This document shows positions 24,392-32,966 of a DNA stretch of 35,087 nt, piece after piece (the stretch's first letter is position 1; every line of letters begins with the position of its first letter). Below the pieces are notes generated by a model. It had not been told where the DNA came from. It saw only the letters and a program-made list of their open reading frames with translations, and did not search any database. The stretch is from JAPLDA01 sp043787975 (GTDB lineage: Bacteria > Bacteroidota > Bacteroidia > AKYH767-A > 2013-40CM-41-45): positions 1-35,087 of the forward strand of contig JAYVUK010000086.1 of NCBI GenBank assembly GCA_043787975.1, written 5' to 3'. A program made the translations under genes and the position numbers.

Positions 24392-24399
24392 TAAATTTG
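24392..24399 (+). promoter_or_regulatory. -7 box TAAATTTG next to the META-like gene
   Basis: A perfect TAnnTTTG with ATTG (24369-24372) 19 bp upstream as an imperfect -33 element. It ends three bases before the ATG at 24403, so a transcript from it would have essentially no leader. Confidence 0.45.
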
Positions 24400-24402
24400 T
24401 TT

Positions 24403-24807
24403 ATGCCTAAAGAAATCAAAAATGAATTTCTCATTATAAGTTGTATTATTCTATTCTCCTTTACTCAGAACTTCGAAGAAAAATTACATGGAAAATGGCA
24501 ACTTCGTCAAATAGAAATTGCAGGGCAATTCATCACGCCGTCTAAAGCAAAGTACTTTATTGAGTTTTCTCCGGGCAACCTAAAATATAATCTTGCAATC
24601 AATCATTGTTTATGTAACGATTTGAAAATAGATTCAAAAAATATTTCTTGCAGGGACATAACCACTAGTTTGATTTGTTGCAATCAAAGGGAAGATTCTC
24701 TTTCCAAGTTTATAGATTACAGAGGTTCATATGAAATTAAGGACAGTTTACTCGTGATAACAAATGTGAAAGGAATATTTTATCTTTCTAAGACAAAGGA
24801 GAATTAG
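24403..24807 (+). CDS. META-domain-like secreted protein
   Basis: 134 aa from the ATG at 24403 (TTG at 24397 overlaps the -7 box). The N-terminus has a short hydrophobic core (FLIISCIILFSF) and could be a signal peptide or anchor. The rest matches the META/HslJ pattern only loosely: a GKWQLRQIEIAGQFI opening, YFIEFSPGNLKYNLAINHC in place of the GCN strand, the DITTSLICC element, the acidic segment EDSLSKFIDYRGSYEI and DSLLVITN. META domains occur in small envelope or heat-shock-related proteins with no defined enzyme activity. The assignment is by pattern and is moderate. It ends 19 bp before nnr. Confidence 0.65.
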   Translation: MPKEIKNEFLIISCIILFSFTQNFEEKLHGKWQLRQIEIAGQFITPSKAKYFIEFSPGNLKYNLAINHCLCNDLKIDSKNISCRDITTSLICCNQREDSLSKFIDYRGSYEIKDSLLVITNVKGIFYLSKTKEN

Positions 24808-24826
24808 TTTTTAATGACGGCTTATT

Positions 24827-26332
24827 ATGAAAATTCTTTCTTCTTCCGAAATCCGTCAAGCCGATGCTTACACGATAGCGAATGAACCCATCGCTTCCAT
24901 TGATCTAATGGAACGTGCTGCGGTTGCCTGTTTCGGTTGGATTGCACAACGATTTCACAAAGAGCATTCATTTAAACTATTTTGTGGAATGGGAAACAAT
25001 GGCGGAGACGGACTGGCCATTGCTCGAATGCTGTTTCAGGCAAATTTCAATGTCGAAGTTTTTGTCATTCGATACGGTGATAAAACTTCCGGTGATTTAA
25101 AAACAAACGAAGAACGTTTACTTAAACTTAATTCGGATCTTATAAAAAATACCCATGATGAAAAGGAGCTTCCGCCGATTGGGAAAGAGGAAGTTATTAT
25201 CGATGCAATTTTCGGAACGGGGCTTTCAAAAGCAACAGAAGGTTTAGCTGCTGCCTGCATTCGTCATATCAACAGAAGTGGCGCAACTGTCATTGCGATT
25301 GATCTTCCTTCAGGTCTTTTTAGTGACAAAAATTCAAATCATGATGATGCAATCATCCAGGCAAAATACACCCTGAGTTTTCAGGTTCCGAAACTTGCTT
25401 TCATGTTTGCGGAAAACTATCCTTGTGTTGGCGAGTGGGAAATCCTTGATATTAGTCTTGATAAAAAATTTATTGACAGTCTTCCTTCAGACTATTTTCT
25501 TGTTGATACTAACCTAGTAAAGAAATTTATAAAACCTCGCCCTAAATTTTCTCACAAAGGCATGTACGGACATGCACTCTTAGTTGCAGGAAGTTTTGGC
25601 AAAATGGGAGCGGCTGTTCTTGCAACACGTGCTTGTATCAGAAGCGGCGCAGGATTGCTGACAGTTCATGTTCCGACATGTGGTTATGAAATCATGCAAA
25701 CATCGGTTCCCGAAGCAATGGTTGAGGTTGATTCTGATAAAAATATTTACTCCTCTGAAATTAAATTGAAAAACTGCAATGCTGTTGGTATAGGTTGCGG
25801 AATTGGTACTGAGAAAAAAACTCAGGAAGCTGTGATGAGATTATTGACGACAATCAAAGTCCCCTTGGTAATGGACGCTGATGGAATCAATATCTTAAGT
25901 CTTGATAAAACTCTTTTAGAAAGACTTCCGGAAAACACTATCCTCACTCCTCATCCGAAAGAGTTTGAACGAATGACAGAAAAAGCAAAAAACGATTTTC
26001 ACCGCCTCGAATTGCAAATTGAGTTTACGCGAAAACATAAAGTATTTGTTGCATTAAAAGGAGCCCACTCTTGCATTACGTGTCCTGATGGAAAAACTTA
26101 TTTCAACAATACCGGAAATCCGGGCATGGCAAAAGGCGGAACGGGTGATGCGTTAACAGGAATGATTCTTTCTCTGCTCGCACAAAATTATTCACAGGAA
26201 CAAGCATGTATAGTGGGAGTCTTCGTGCATGGTTTAGCAGGAGATATTGCTGCAGAAAAAATGAGTGTGCAATCCATGACCGCTTCCGACCTGATTGAAA
26301 ATATTGGTGAAGCGTTTAAAAGAATCTTTTAA
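24827..26332 (+). CDS. nnr: Bifunctional NAD(P)H-hydrate epimerase / ADP-dependent dehydratase
   Basis: 501 aa, two fused enzymes that repair damaged NAD(P)H hydrates. The N-terminal YjeF_N domain (about 1-215) epimerises the R and S forms; its motif is CGMGNNGGDGLAIARML with DAIFGTGLSK and AIDLPSGL. The C-terminal ribokinase-like domain (about 230-500) dehydrates the S form with ADP; motifs are HKGMYGHALLVAGSFGKMGA, TPHPKEFERM, and the catalytic NPGMAKGGTGDALTGMI with the GxGD. Length matches E. coli Nnr (about 515). It is transcribed with the upstream META-like gene or from its own start, and ends at a bidirectional terminator. Confidence 0.95.
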   Translation: MKILSSSEIRQADAYTIANEPIASIDLMERAAVACFGWIAQRFHKEHSFKLFCGMGNNGGDGLAIARMLFQANFNVEVFVIRYGDKTSGDLKTNEERLLKLNSDLIKNTHDEKELPPIGKEEVIIDAIFGTGLSKATEGLAAACIRHINRSGATVIAIDLPSGLFSDKNSNHDDAIIQAKYTLSFQVPKLAFMFAENYPCVGEWEILDISLDKKFIDSLPSDYFLVDTNLVKKFIKPRPKFSHKGMYGHALLVAGSFGKMGAAVLATRACIRSGAGLLTVHVPTCGYEIMQTSVPEAMVEVDSDKNIYSSEIKLKNCNAVGIGCGIGTEKKTQEAVMRLLTTIKVPLVMDADGINILSLDKTLLERLPENTILTPHPKEFERMTEKAKNDFHRLELQIEFTRKHKVFVALKGAHSCITCPDGKTYFNNTGNPGMAKGGTGDALTGMILSLLAQNYSQEQACIVGVFVHGLAGDIAAEKMSVQSMTASDLIENIGEAFKRIF

Positions 26333-26385
26333 ATTATTTCTAAAAAAATCTCACACCACAATGCATCTTAAAAGATAAAGGCAAA

Positions 26386-26421
26386 AAAAATCCGCTCTGG
26401 TAGATACCGGAGCGGATTTTT
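26386..26421. terminator. Bidirectional intrinsic terminator between nnr and the cold-shock gene
   Basis: A 16-17 bp stem (AAAAATCCGCTCTGGT / ACCGGAGCGGATTTTT, one G-U pair) with A-run before and T-run after, so it works on both strands. It serves nnr (plus) and the cold-shock gene (minus). Confidence 0.92.
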
Positions 26422-26438
26422 CGGATGATAAAAATTAT

Positions 26439-26633
26439 TTATGCTGCACGTTGAACGTTTACTGCATTTAAACCTCTTTTACCTTGAGCAACTTCAAAAG
26501 TAACATCATCGCCATCGCGAATTTCTTCTTTTAAACCTGTTGCATGGACAAATATGTCCTGTCCTGTTTCATTGTCACAAATAAACCCAAATCCCTTTGA
26601 GTAATTGTAAAATTTTACTTTGCCTTTTTTCAT
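26439..26633 (-). CDS. Cold-shock domain protein (CspA family)
   Basis: 64 aa, a single cold-shock OB fold. RNP1 is KGFGFI and RNP2 is DIFVHAT, both intact, with the aromatic residues that stack on single-stranded nucleic acid. Bacterial Csps act as RNA chaperones that prevent or undo mRNA structure. The start ATG at 26633 lies about 25 nt after the predicted transcript start, so there is no long cold-responsive leader of the E. coli cspA kind. Constitutive or growth-phase expression is therefore as likely as cold induction. It is monocistronic. Confidence 0.95.
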   Translation of the reverse strand: MKKGKVKFYNYSKGFGFICDNETGQDIFVHATGLKEEIRDGDDVTFEVAQGKRGLNAVNVQRAA

Positions 26634-26662
26634 TACTTCTTATTTTAATTTAATTAAGTGTG

Positions 26663-26693
26663 CAAAGGTAAATTAATAAAATGGATACACAAG
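26663..26693 (-). promoter_or_regulatory. Promoter of the cold-shock gene
   Basis: On the minus strand CTTG (26693-26690, one base off TTTG), a 19-bp spacer, then TACCTTTG (26670-26663), a perfect -7 element. The leader is about 25 nt. Confidence 0.6.
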
Positions 26694-26769
26694 CTGTGAG
26701 GAAAATAAAGAACCGTTGAATGACTACTGAAATGATCTCATTTAGTTAAAAATTCAATCAAATTATTCA

Positions 26770-26801
26770 TTTCTCTCTTCCTGTTTTGTAAGCTATCTTT
26801 G
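26770..26801 (+). promoter_or_regulatory. Promoter of the T9SS adhesin-like gene
   Basis: TTTC (26770-26773), a 20-bp spacer and TATCTTTG (26794-26801), a perfect -7 element. A TTG at 26799 lies inside this box, so translation from there is unlikely; the TTG at 26841 is favoured. Confidence 0.55.
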
Positions 26802-26840
26802 CCTCCAATTTCAAATCAGACTTATCAAATTGATCAACGG

Positions 26841-29171
26841 TTGAATTACCTCAAAGCATTTTTTTTTAGTCTATTAATGACCATTTGTTACACTGGTACT
26901 TCGGGTCAGTGTACGCTTACTATCTCCTCCTATCCTTACAATGAAAGTTTTGAAACTGGCCAGGGTGGATGGTCTTCAGGAGGAACGGGAAATGATTGGG
27001 CATGGGGAACCCCTTCAAAACCGGTTATCAGCAGTGCGGGAAGCGGAAGTAAATGCTTCGTAACAGGAGGTCTTATTACGTCGTTTTATAATAACGGAGA
27101 ACGTTCTTGGGTACAAAGTCCTTGCTTTGATTTTACTTCCCTTGTGCATCCATACATCACGTTCAGGATTTTCTGGGAAACAGAATATCAATACGATGGC
27201 GGGAATCTTCAATATTCGCTTGACGGAGCAAATACATGGACAAATGTCGGAGCGTATAACGAACCATCCAATTGTTTAAATGCAAATTGGTACAACTACG
27301 CTTCCATCATTAATCTTTCCACGCTTGCAACGGTGAAAAGCGGATGGTGTGGTTCCGCATCATCCTCGCCTTGCTCATCTGTTGGCGCACATGGCAGTGG
27401 TGGATGGCTTCTTGCCTCACATTGCCTGCAAAATCTTGCCGGTGAACCGAATGTCATTTTCCGTTTTACATTTGGTGCAGGAACTCAATGCAATAATTTT
27501 GATGGAGTCGCTTTCGATGACGTAACGATTCAGGAGGCGCCTGCAATTGCTTCTTCATTTACGTTTTCATGTGCATCTTCGAATACGATAAGTTTCACAG
27601 ATCAATCGGGAAGTTGCGCAACAAGCTGGAGTTGGGATTTTAATGATCCGGCTTCAGGAAGCAATAATACAGCAACTACTCAAAATGCTACTCACACGTT
27701 CTCCTCTTTCGGTTCCTTCAATGTCACGTTAACAGCCTCGAATAGTTGCGGCTCGACAGCTCCGAGTGTTCAGACAGTTAACATCATTGACGCTACTGCA
27801 ACTTCAACCGGTGTGAGTTGTTTCGGAGGAAATGATGGTACAGCAACCATTCAGGTTTCAGGAAATGGAAGTCCTTATACGTATCATTGGAATATAAGTC
27901 CCGTCCAGACAGGTTCAACGGCAACAGGATTATTGCAGGGAACTTATACATATTACGTGACCGGTAATAATGTGTGTACTGATACGAATACTGTGACCAT
28001 TAATCAGCCATCGCAGATTAACTATAACGTTGCTTTGGTGAATGCGCATTGTGGTCTAAACAATGGCGCGGCTTCAGCAGCAGTAAATGGCGGTACTCCG
28101 CCTTATAGTTATGCCTGGTCATCCGGTGGTGGAAATGTAACGGCAGTAAACAACCTTGCACCGGGAAATTATTCGGTTACCATCACTGACTTTGCCGGTT
28201 GTACTATTACAAATAATTTCACAATTACGCAGCCACCGGGATTAGCTAATCTTCTTACTTCTCAACAGGCGACCTGCGGTTTGCAAAACGGAACTGCCGG
28301 TGTAATTGTGAATGGTGGCACACTGCCCTATCATTACACCTGGATTCCGAATGTAAGCAGTACTAATTCAGCAACTAATTTAGGTGGAGGAAATTATTTT
28401 ATCACGATAACCGATTCAAATGGCTGTACACTTCAGGATACAGTTGTGATTCTTCAACAACCCGGAGTGATTACTTCCACATCTTATTCTCCTGATACAT
28501 GTAGCAGGCATGTTGGTCTCGCAGCAGTTACAGTGAATGGTGGTGCTGCACCATTTACTTTTGCATGGAACCCTGGTGGATTTACTTCTCCTTCATTGAC
28601 GAATATAAGCAGCGGAAACTATACCGTTACAGTAAGCGATGTAAACGGATGCAGCAGTTCGCAATCAATGATCATTGGTGATTTCGGTAAATTCACAATT
28701 GATTTGGGTGAAGATGGAACCATCTGTACAGGAAATCAAATGCAACTTTCAGCCGGAGATTATCAAAGCTATGTATGGCAGGATAGTTCATTACTTTCAT
28801 CTCTTACCATTCATAAACCCGGTACGTATTGGGTTACCGTTAGCAATGCAATTGGCTGCATAGCGTCTGATACAATTCTGATCAAAGAGGAATGCCTGGA
28901 TGATGTCCTTCTTCCGAATACATTCACTCCGAATGGAGATGGTAAGAATGATTTCTTTTTCGCTGTCGGACTAAATGTTACATCTTTTCACTTGCAAATA
29001 TTTGATCGCTGGGGAGAAAAAATATTTGAAAGTGATGATATGACAATTCCATGGGACGGTATCTATAAGAACCATGTGCTTGAAGAAGACGTGTATGTTT
29101 GGTTGATGCAATTCAGCATTGATAAAAAATCTACACGGCAAAAATCAGGAAGAGTATTGTTAATGAAGTAA
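26841..29171 (+). CDS. T9SS-exported surface protein with PKD and SprB repeats (type B C-terminal domain)
   Basis: 776 aa from the TTG at 26841, which gives signal peptide MNYLKAFFFSLLMTICYTGT. Upstream in-frame TTG codons fall in the promoter. An N-terminal lectin/jellyroll-like region (about 20-230; YNESFETGQGGWSS) is followed by a PKD-like domain (near WSWDFNDPASGS ... FNVTLTASNSCG). Four SprB-type repeats follow (CFGGNDGTATIQV, CGLNNGAASAAVNGG, CGLQNGTAGVIVNGG, CSRHVGLAAVTVNGG). The last 86 residues are the gliding-motility/T9SS type B sorting domain: LPNTFTPNGDGKNDFF, FDRWGEKIFES, WDGIY and a KSGRVLLMK end. It is exported to the cell surface, probably for adhesion or gliding; the ligand is unknown. 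Confidence 0.92.
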   Translation: MNYLKAFFFSLLMTICYTGTSGQCTLTISSYPYNESFETGQGGWSSGGTGNDWAWGTPSKPVISSAGSGSKCFVTGGLITSFYNNGERSWVQSPCFDFTSLVHPYITFRIFWETEYQYDGGNLQYSLDGANTWTNVGAYNEPSNCLNANWYNYASIINLSTLATVKSGWCGSASSSPCSSVGAHGSGGWLLASHCLQNLAGEPNVIFRFTFGAGTQCNNFDGVAFDDVTIQEAPAIASSFTFSCASSNTISFTDQSGSCATSWSWDFNDPASGSNNTATTQNATHTFSSFGSFNVTLTASNSCGSTAPSVQTVNIIDATATSTGVSCFGGNDGTATIQVSGNGSPYTYHWNISPVQTGSTATGLLQGTYTYYVTGNNVCTDTNTVTINQPSQINYNVALVNAHCGLNNGAASAAVNGGTPPYSYAWSSGGGNVTAVNNLAPGNYSVTITDFAGCTITNNFTITQPPGLANLLTSQQATCGLQNGTAGVIVNGGTLPYHYTWIPNVSSTNSATNLGGGNYFITITDSNGCTLQDTVVILQQPGVITSTSYSPDTCSRHVGLAAVTVNGGAAPFTFAWNPGGFTSPSLTNISSGNYTVTVSDVNGCSSSQSMIIGDFGKFTIDLGEDGTICTGNQMQLSAGDYQSYVWQDSSLLSSLTIHKPGTYWVTVSNAIGCIASDTILIKEECLDDVLLPNTFTPNGDGKNDFFFAVGLNVTSFHLQIFDRWGEKIFESDDMTIPWDGIYKNHVLEEDVYVWLMQFSIDKKSTRQKSGRVLLMK

Positions 29172-29186
29172 CTTCCTTCTTATACG

Positions 29187-31304
29187 TTATTCCATTTTCA
29201 TTCCAAGATTATACATCATAAAGGAGAAAATATCAGTTTGTTCTTCAATTTGTTTTGCTACAGGTTTGCTTGACCCAAGTACGGTTGCTCCCGCATGCCC
29301 GGCATTGATATCAATGCGTATCAACTGGGGGTTTGTTCCTTTGTATTTTTCCTGGAGTGTTGCAATAAACTTAAACGAATGTGCAGGCACCACACGATCG
29401 TCATGATCTCCTGTTGTAACCATCGTAGCAGGATAATTTTTTCCTTCCCTGATATTATGAAGCGGTGAATATGCATAGATGTACTTAAACATCTCAACGC
29501 TGTCTTCACTTGATCCATAGTCTCCCTTCCAAGCCCAGCCGATCGTGAATTTGTGATATCGAAGCATATCCATGACTCCTACTGTAGGAATGGCCACCTT
29601 GAAAAGCTCTGGTCGTTGAGTCATTGCCGCGCCAACAAGCAAGCCTCCATTCGAACGACCGCCGATAGCAAGCCTTTCAGGTTTTGTATAACCCTCCTTT
29701 ACCAGGTACTCAGCTGCAGCAATAAAATCATCAAATACATTTTGCTTTTTCATTTTAGTTCCTGCTTCATGCCATGCTTCTCCGTATTCTCCTCCTCCAC
29801 GTAGATTTGGTAATGCCAACATTCCACCGTTTTCAAGAAAGACCAAGCGCTCAATCTTAAACTCGGGAGTCTTGCTGATATTAAATCCTCCATAGCCAAA
29901 AAGCAATGTCGGATTATTTCCATCCATCTTTAATCCTTTTTTATGAACAATAAACATCGGAATTTTTGTCCCGTCTTTACTAGTATAGAATACCTGGTTT
30001 GTCTCAAACTGATCGGAAGCAAAATCCATTTTAGGCTGAAAGTAAACGGCCTGCAATTTCGAACGAAGATCAAACTGATAAACAGCAGTAGGAGCCGTTA
30101 TCGTAGTGAGTGAATAAAAAAGAAAGCGATCGCTTATATCTCCGTTTAATTCATCAATCGTTCCGAGCGCAGGTAAAGGGATATCGTAAAGAAACACTCC
30201 TGCTTTGCTGAATACTTTTAACCTGCTGCTCGCATCCTTCATATACTTTGCAACAATAAAACTATCAGCCATGATAACGCTTTGCAATACATCTTCAGTT
30301 TCAGGAAGAATTGTTTTCCAATTCTGTTCCGGTGAATTGACATCAAATTGTACCAACTTATATTTAGGTGCACTTTTATTGGTAAGCAGAAACATTCTGT
30401 TGTTATCATTTCCAATCACGGCATTCTCCGACATAAAACCTTTTACAACAGACACCATTTCCTTCCCATTCTTTAAATCCTTTATCCACATTTCATTGCC
30501 GCTCGTAGATTCTTCTCCCGAAACAACAAGATATTTTTCGTCATCCGTAACGCTTGCTGCGAAGTTTCGGTTAGCATGTTCTTTATCCATGTAAACAAGC
30601 TCATCTTTCTTCTGCGAAGTTCCAATCGCATGATAATATATTTTATGAAACTCATTTTTCCCCTTCAGCACGTTCATAGAATCAGGCGCATCATAACGAG
30701 AGTAATAAAATCCATTGCCTCTCCATGATATACCTGAGAACTTTACCCATTCTACTTTATTACTCAATTGCTTCCCGGTTTCCACATCAATCACATAAAT
30801 GTCATTCCAGTCGCTACCTGCCCGGGCATTCATGTAAGCGAGGTACTTTCCGTCATGTGAAACAGAAGGAGAAGAAATGTTTACCGTACCATCCTTGGCA
30901 AGCGCATTAGGATCAAGAAAGATGGTAGGTTTATTTTTTAGATCACGAATAATGTTTAACACAAACTGGTTTTGAAGACCGTTATTTGTAAACACAAAAT
31001 AGTTTTTACCACCTTTAAACGGTGTACTCGACTTTGGGAAATTCCAAAGCTGGGTCATGCGTTGTTTTACTTTATACCGTAAAGGAATTTTGCTAAGAAA
31101 AGCATTGGTGATTTTGTTCTCATCCTTCACCCATTCAGTAGTTTCTTTTGAATTGTCGTCTTCGAGCCAGCGATAAGGATCTGTAACGCTCGTTCCAAAG
31201 TAATCATCTGCCTGATTGACCTTTTTAGTTGAAGGATAAGTCTGTGCAGATACAAACGCACTTACAGAAAGGGAAAAACTGATGTAAATTATTAACTTTC
31301 TCAT
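29187..31304 (-). CDS. Prolyl oligopeptidase (S9A family), secreted
   Basis: 705 aa from the ATG at 31304, which yields signal peptide MRKLIIYISFSLSVSAFVSA; an upstream ATG at 31337 adds 11 residues before it. The N-terminal seven-bladed propeller (DDYFGTSVTDPYRWLEDDNS opening) controls access to the C-terminal alpha/beta-hydrolase. The catalytic triad is Ser551 in GGRSNGGLLVG, Asp635 in GDHDDRVVPAHS and His670 in NAGHAG. NLRGGGEYGEAWHEAG is the oxyanion-side signature. It cleaves short peptides after proline, probably in the periplasm. It is convergent with the T9SS gene, 15 bp apart. Confidence 0.95.
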   Translation of the reverse strand: MRKLIIYISFSLSVSAFVSAQTYPSTKKVNQADDYFGTSVTDPYRWLEDDNSKETTEWVKDENKITNAFLSKIPLRYKVKQRMTQLWNFPKSSTPFKGGKNYFVFTNNGLQNQFVLNIIRDLKNKPTIFLDPNALAKDGTVNISSPSVSHDGKYLAYMNARAGSDWNDIYVIDVETGKQLSNKVEWVKFSGISWRGNGFYYSRYDAPDSMNVLKGKNEFHKIYYHAIGTSQKKDELVYMDKEHANRNFAASVTDDEKYLVVSGEESTSGNEMWIKDLKNGKEMVSVVKGFMSENAVIGNDNNRMFLLTNKSAPKYKLVQFDVNSPEQNWKTILPETEDVLQSVIMADSFIVAKYMKDASSRLKVFSKAGVFLYDIPLPALGTIDELNGDISDRFLFYSLTTITAPTAVYQFDLRSKLQAVYFQPKMDFASDQFETNQVFYTSKDGTKIPMFIVHKKGLKMDGNNPTLLFGYGGFNISKTPEFKIERLVFLENGGMLALPNLRGGGEYGEAWHEAGTKMKKQNVFDDFIAAAEYLVKEGYTKPERLAIGGRSNGGLLVGAAMTQRPELFKVAIPTVGVMDMLRYHKFTIGWAWKGDYGSSEDSVEMFKYIYAYSPLHNIREGKNYPATMVTTGDHDDRVVPAHSFKFIATLQEKYKGTNPQLIRIDINAGHAGATVLGSSKPVAKQIEEQTDIFSFMMYNLGMKME

Positions 31305-31478
31305 ATTGTTTTTTTGGGAAGCGAATCTACTCAACATAATTGATGTTAAAAAGAAAGTGATCCTGTAAAAAAAACCTTTAACTTTTAAGGATTCTGTAGT
31401 TCACCTCTAAAATTCTGTCATTCACTATTCATTTTATCTTGTTTACAAAAAACGTGAATCACCGAATACCTATTCAAA

Positions 31479-31486
31479 TACATTTG
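31479..31486 (+). promoter_or_regulatory. -7 box TACATTTG, possible start of an orphan transcript
   Basis: A perfect TAnnTTTG; no TTTG at the -33 distance. It lies 255 bp before the terminator at 31741. Confidence 0.35.
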
Positions 31487-31513
31487 ATCCATCAACAGTT
31501 CTTTATACTAAAA

Positions 31514-31540
31514 AATAAAATTCAATGAATTTTATTTTCA
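31514..31540. repeat. Perfect 27-bp palindrome, AT-rich
   Basis: AAAATAAAATTCA and TGAATTTTATTTT as perfect inverted arms around a single central A. It could be an operator or a hairpin in the orphan transcript. Confidence 0.7.
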
Positions 31541-31740
31541 GAAAGTGCAGGAATTAATTTCCATAATCGTGTATCTCCTTATCCCTCTGATCCGCGATCG
31601 GGAACTTTTCGGTAATGGTGTGCGGCGAGTTTTCTATTTCAAGGCAAGCTTATGTATACTGTTACCAAATGCCTGCAAATGCTATTTTGTGTTTTTGTTT
31701 AGGTGATGTGTTCCGAGTTCTTGTTAAACCGGAAGAAAGA

Positions 31741-31770
31741 AAAAGCTGTCAATTTATGACAGCTTTTTTT
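31741..31770 (+). terminator. Intrinsic terminator of the orphan region
   Basis: Stem AAAAGCTGTCA / TGACAGCTTTT (11 bp, 5-nt loop) followed by a T-run. No annotated plus-strand gene lies before it for more than 2 kb. Confidence 0.85.
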
Positions 31771-31997
31771 ATTAATACACGAAGTGAATTATCAAACTTT
31801 TTCGCAAAAAATTAAACAAAAATATTAATGTCCTCACATTCAAAATTATTTACTTGAAGTGTAAGATATCGCATCACTTCGAGTTGACTTGCAACACTAC
31901 TTAGGTTTAAATTGCTCGCACAGATTTTCGTTATTTATTAGAATTGAATAGGTTATCAATTTTGATTGAATAATAATTTCTCGACAATCCCAAAACC

Positions 31998-32819
31998 ATG
32001 AAACAAATTTTATCAGTACTGATTACCACCTTACTCTTTTCAAACATTTGTAAAGCTCAAAGCGATGCTAGGAAACCTTTAAGTGAATTGATAAGAAATC
32101 AGCAAAAAGGTTGGGATGTAATATCTCAATGGAGCTTAAGCGCTACAAATAAAATTGAGATATTTCCAAAAGAGGGTTTACGAGCCGACAGTGTTTTATA
32201 CAAAATGCAGCTAGCTGCAAGTTCACCCATAGGAGCAATCGTTTTCGGTTGTGGAGGGATTTTAGTGGACGATGGATGGATACGAATTTTAGGATCCGGC
32301 TGTAAGCAATTCGACCGCAATATATCCGATTGGAATAAGGGCAAGTCATCTATCAGGTTCAAAGATCAGTCTTCCTATTTATTAATTGGAGATGATATCA
32401 TAGGAGGAATCTATGGTATGAAAACTTCGGGAATAGATGAAAATGGAATTGGAAAAGTTTATTACTTCGGACCCAATAGTCTTCGATGGGAAGCAACCGG
32501 ATTAAGCTATACCGGTTTCATTAATTTCTGCTTCTCCGGAAATCTCGAAAGCTTCTATGGGGATTTTCATTGGTCAGGTTGGAATGAAGAAATTAAAAGA
32601 TTAAACTGTGATCAAGTAATAAGCTGTTATCCTCTTCTGTGGACAAAAGAAGGTAGGGAATTGAAAGCAAATAGAAAAATAGTATCAATACAAAAACAAT
32701 GGGACTTTTATTGCCCGCCGGTTAAAAATGAAACAAAGCCAATTTCAGCAACAAAAAATAAGTCGACAAAAAAGGGACTAAATCAACCTGATAAAAGTTT
32801 AGTTTATAAACACCCCTGA
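31998..32819 (+). CDS. DUF2625-family protein with signal peptide
   Basis: 273 aa. A signal peptide (MKQILSVLITTLLFSNICKA, cleavage near AQS) precedes a DUF2625 domain. The match is recognised from KPLSELIRNQQKGWDVISQW, SSPIGAIVFGCGGILVDDGW, RILGSGCKQFDRNISDWNKG, LLIGDDIIGGIYG, VYYFGPNSLRWEATGLSYTG, LESFYGDFHWSGWNEE and DQVISCYPLLWTKEG. DUF2625 proteins have no known function, and a secreted form is not what I would expect of the family. The C-terminal 35 residues are a Lys/Thr-rich tail. Start is the ATG at 31998; a terminator follows 30 bp downstream. Confidence 0.88.
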   Translation: MKQILSVLITTLLFSNICKAQSDARKPLSELIRNQQKGWDVISQWSLSATNKIEIFPKEGLRADSVLYKMQLAASSPIGAIVFGCGGILVDDGWIRILGSGCKQFDRNISDWNKGKSSIRFKDQSSYLLIGDDIIGGIYGMKTSGIDENGIGKVYYFGPNSLRWEATGLSYTGFINFCFSGNLESFYGDFHWSGWNEEIKRLNCDQVISCYPLLWTKEGRELKANRKIVSIQKQWDFYCPPVKNETKPISATKNKSTKKGLNQPDKSLVYKHP

Positions 32820-32849
32820 TAAAAAAATAAGGTCTAAAAGACGTTAAGG

Positions 32850-32880
32850 AAATGCCTGCTCAAAAAAAGCGGGCATTTTT
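32850..32880 (+). terminator. Intrinsic terminator after the DUF2625 gene
   Basis: Stem AAATGCCTGCT / AGCGGGCATTT (11 bp, one wobble), a 7-nt A-rich loop and a T-run. Confidence 0.88.
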
Positions 32881-32966
32881 ATTTGATATATTATAAAAAT
32901 ATTGATCCGGAAAGTGTAATAAAGAGAATGATTTTTATTAAACTTTAAACCCTCTTTGATGTAATA

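Larger units (their letters stand above)
31493..31770 (+). ncRNA. Candidate non-coding transcript (orphan)
   Basis: A region of about 280 nt between a perfect -7 box and a strong terminator, with no credible coding frame. It contains the 27-bp palindrome, a local rise in GC and a possible hairpin TTCCG ... CGGAA just before the terminator. I found no match to tmRNA, SRP RNA or RNase P RNA signatures. A 6S-type or novel small RNA is possible; this is inference. Confidence 0.3.
31305..31997. other. Gap between prolyl oligopeptidase and DUF2625 genes: no confident gene
   Basis: A 693-bp AT-rich intergenic region. It holds a perfect -7 box (31479-31486), a 27-bp palindrome (31514-31540), a GC-richer stretch at about 31560-31700 and an intrinsic terminator (31741-31770). 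There is also a 10-bp hairpin ACTTGAAGTG (31852-31861) / CACTTCGAGT (31875-31884) with one wobble. A 66-codon frame at 31615 runs through the terminator and is not credible as a gene. Confidence 0.7.

Noticed and set aside
26799..26840. TTG at 26799 as the start of the T9SS protein
   Set aside because: It is part of the TATCTTTG promoter box; the TTG at 26841 gives a proper signal peptide.
31560..31770. SRP RNA or tmRNA in the orphan region, because of a CCGGAAG motif
   Set aside because: The GGAA tetraloop context and the tmRNA acceptor and tag sequence are missing.
31615..31815. 66-codon plus-strand frame in the gap before the DUF2625 gene
   Set aside because: It reads through the intrinsic terminator at 31741-31770 and encodes nothing recognisable.
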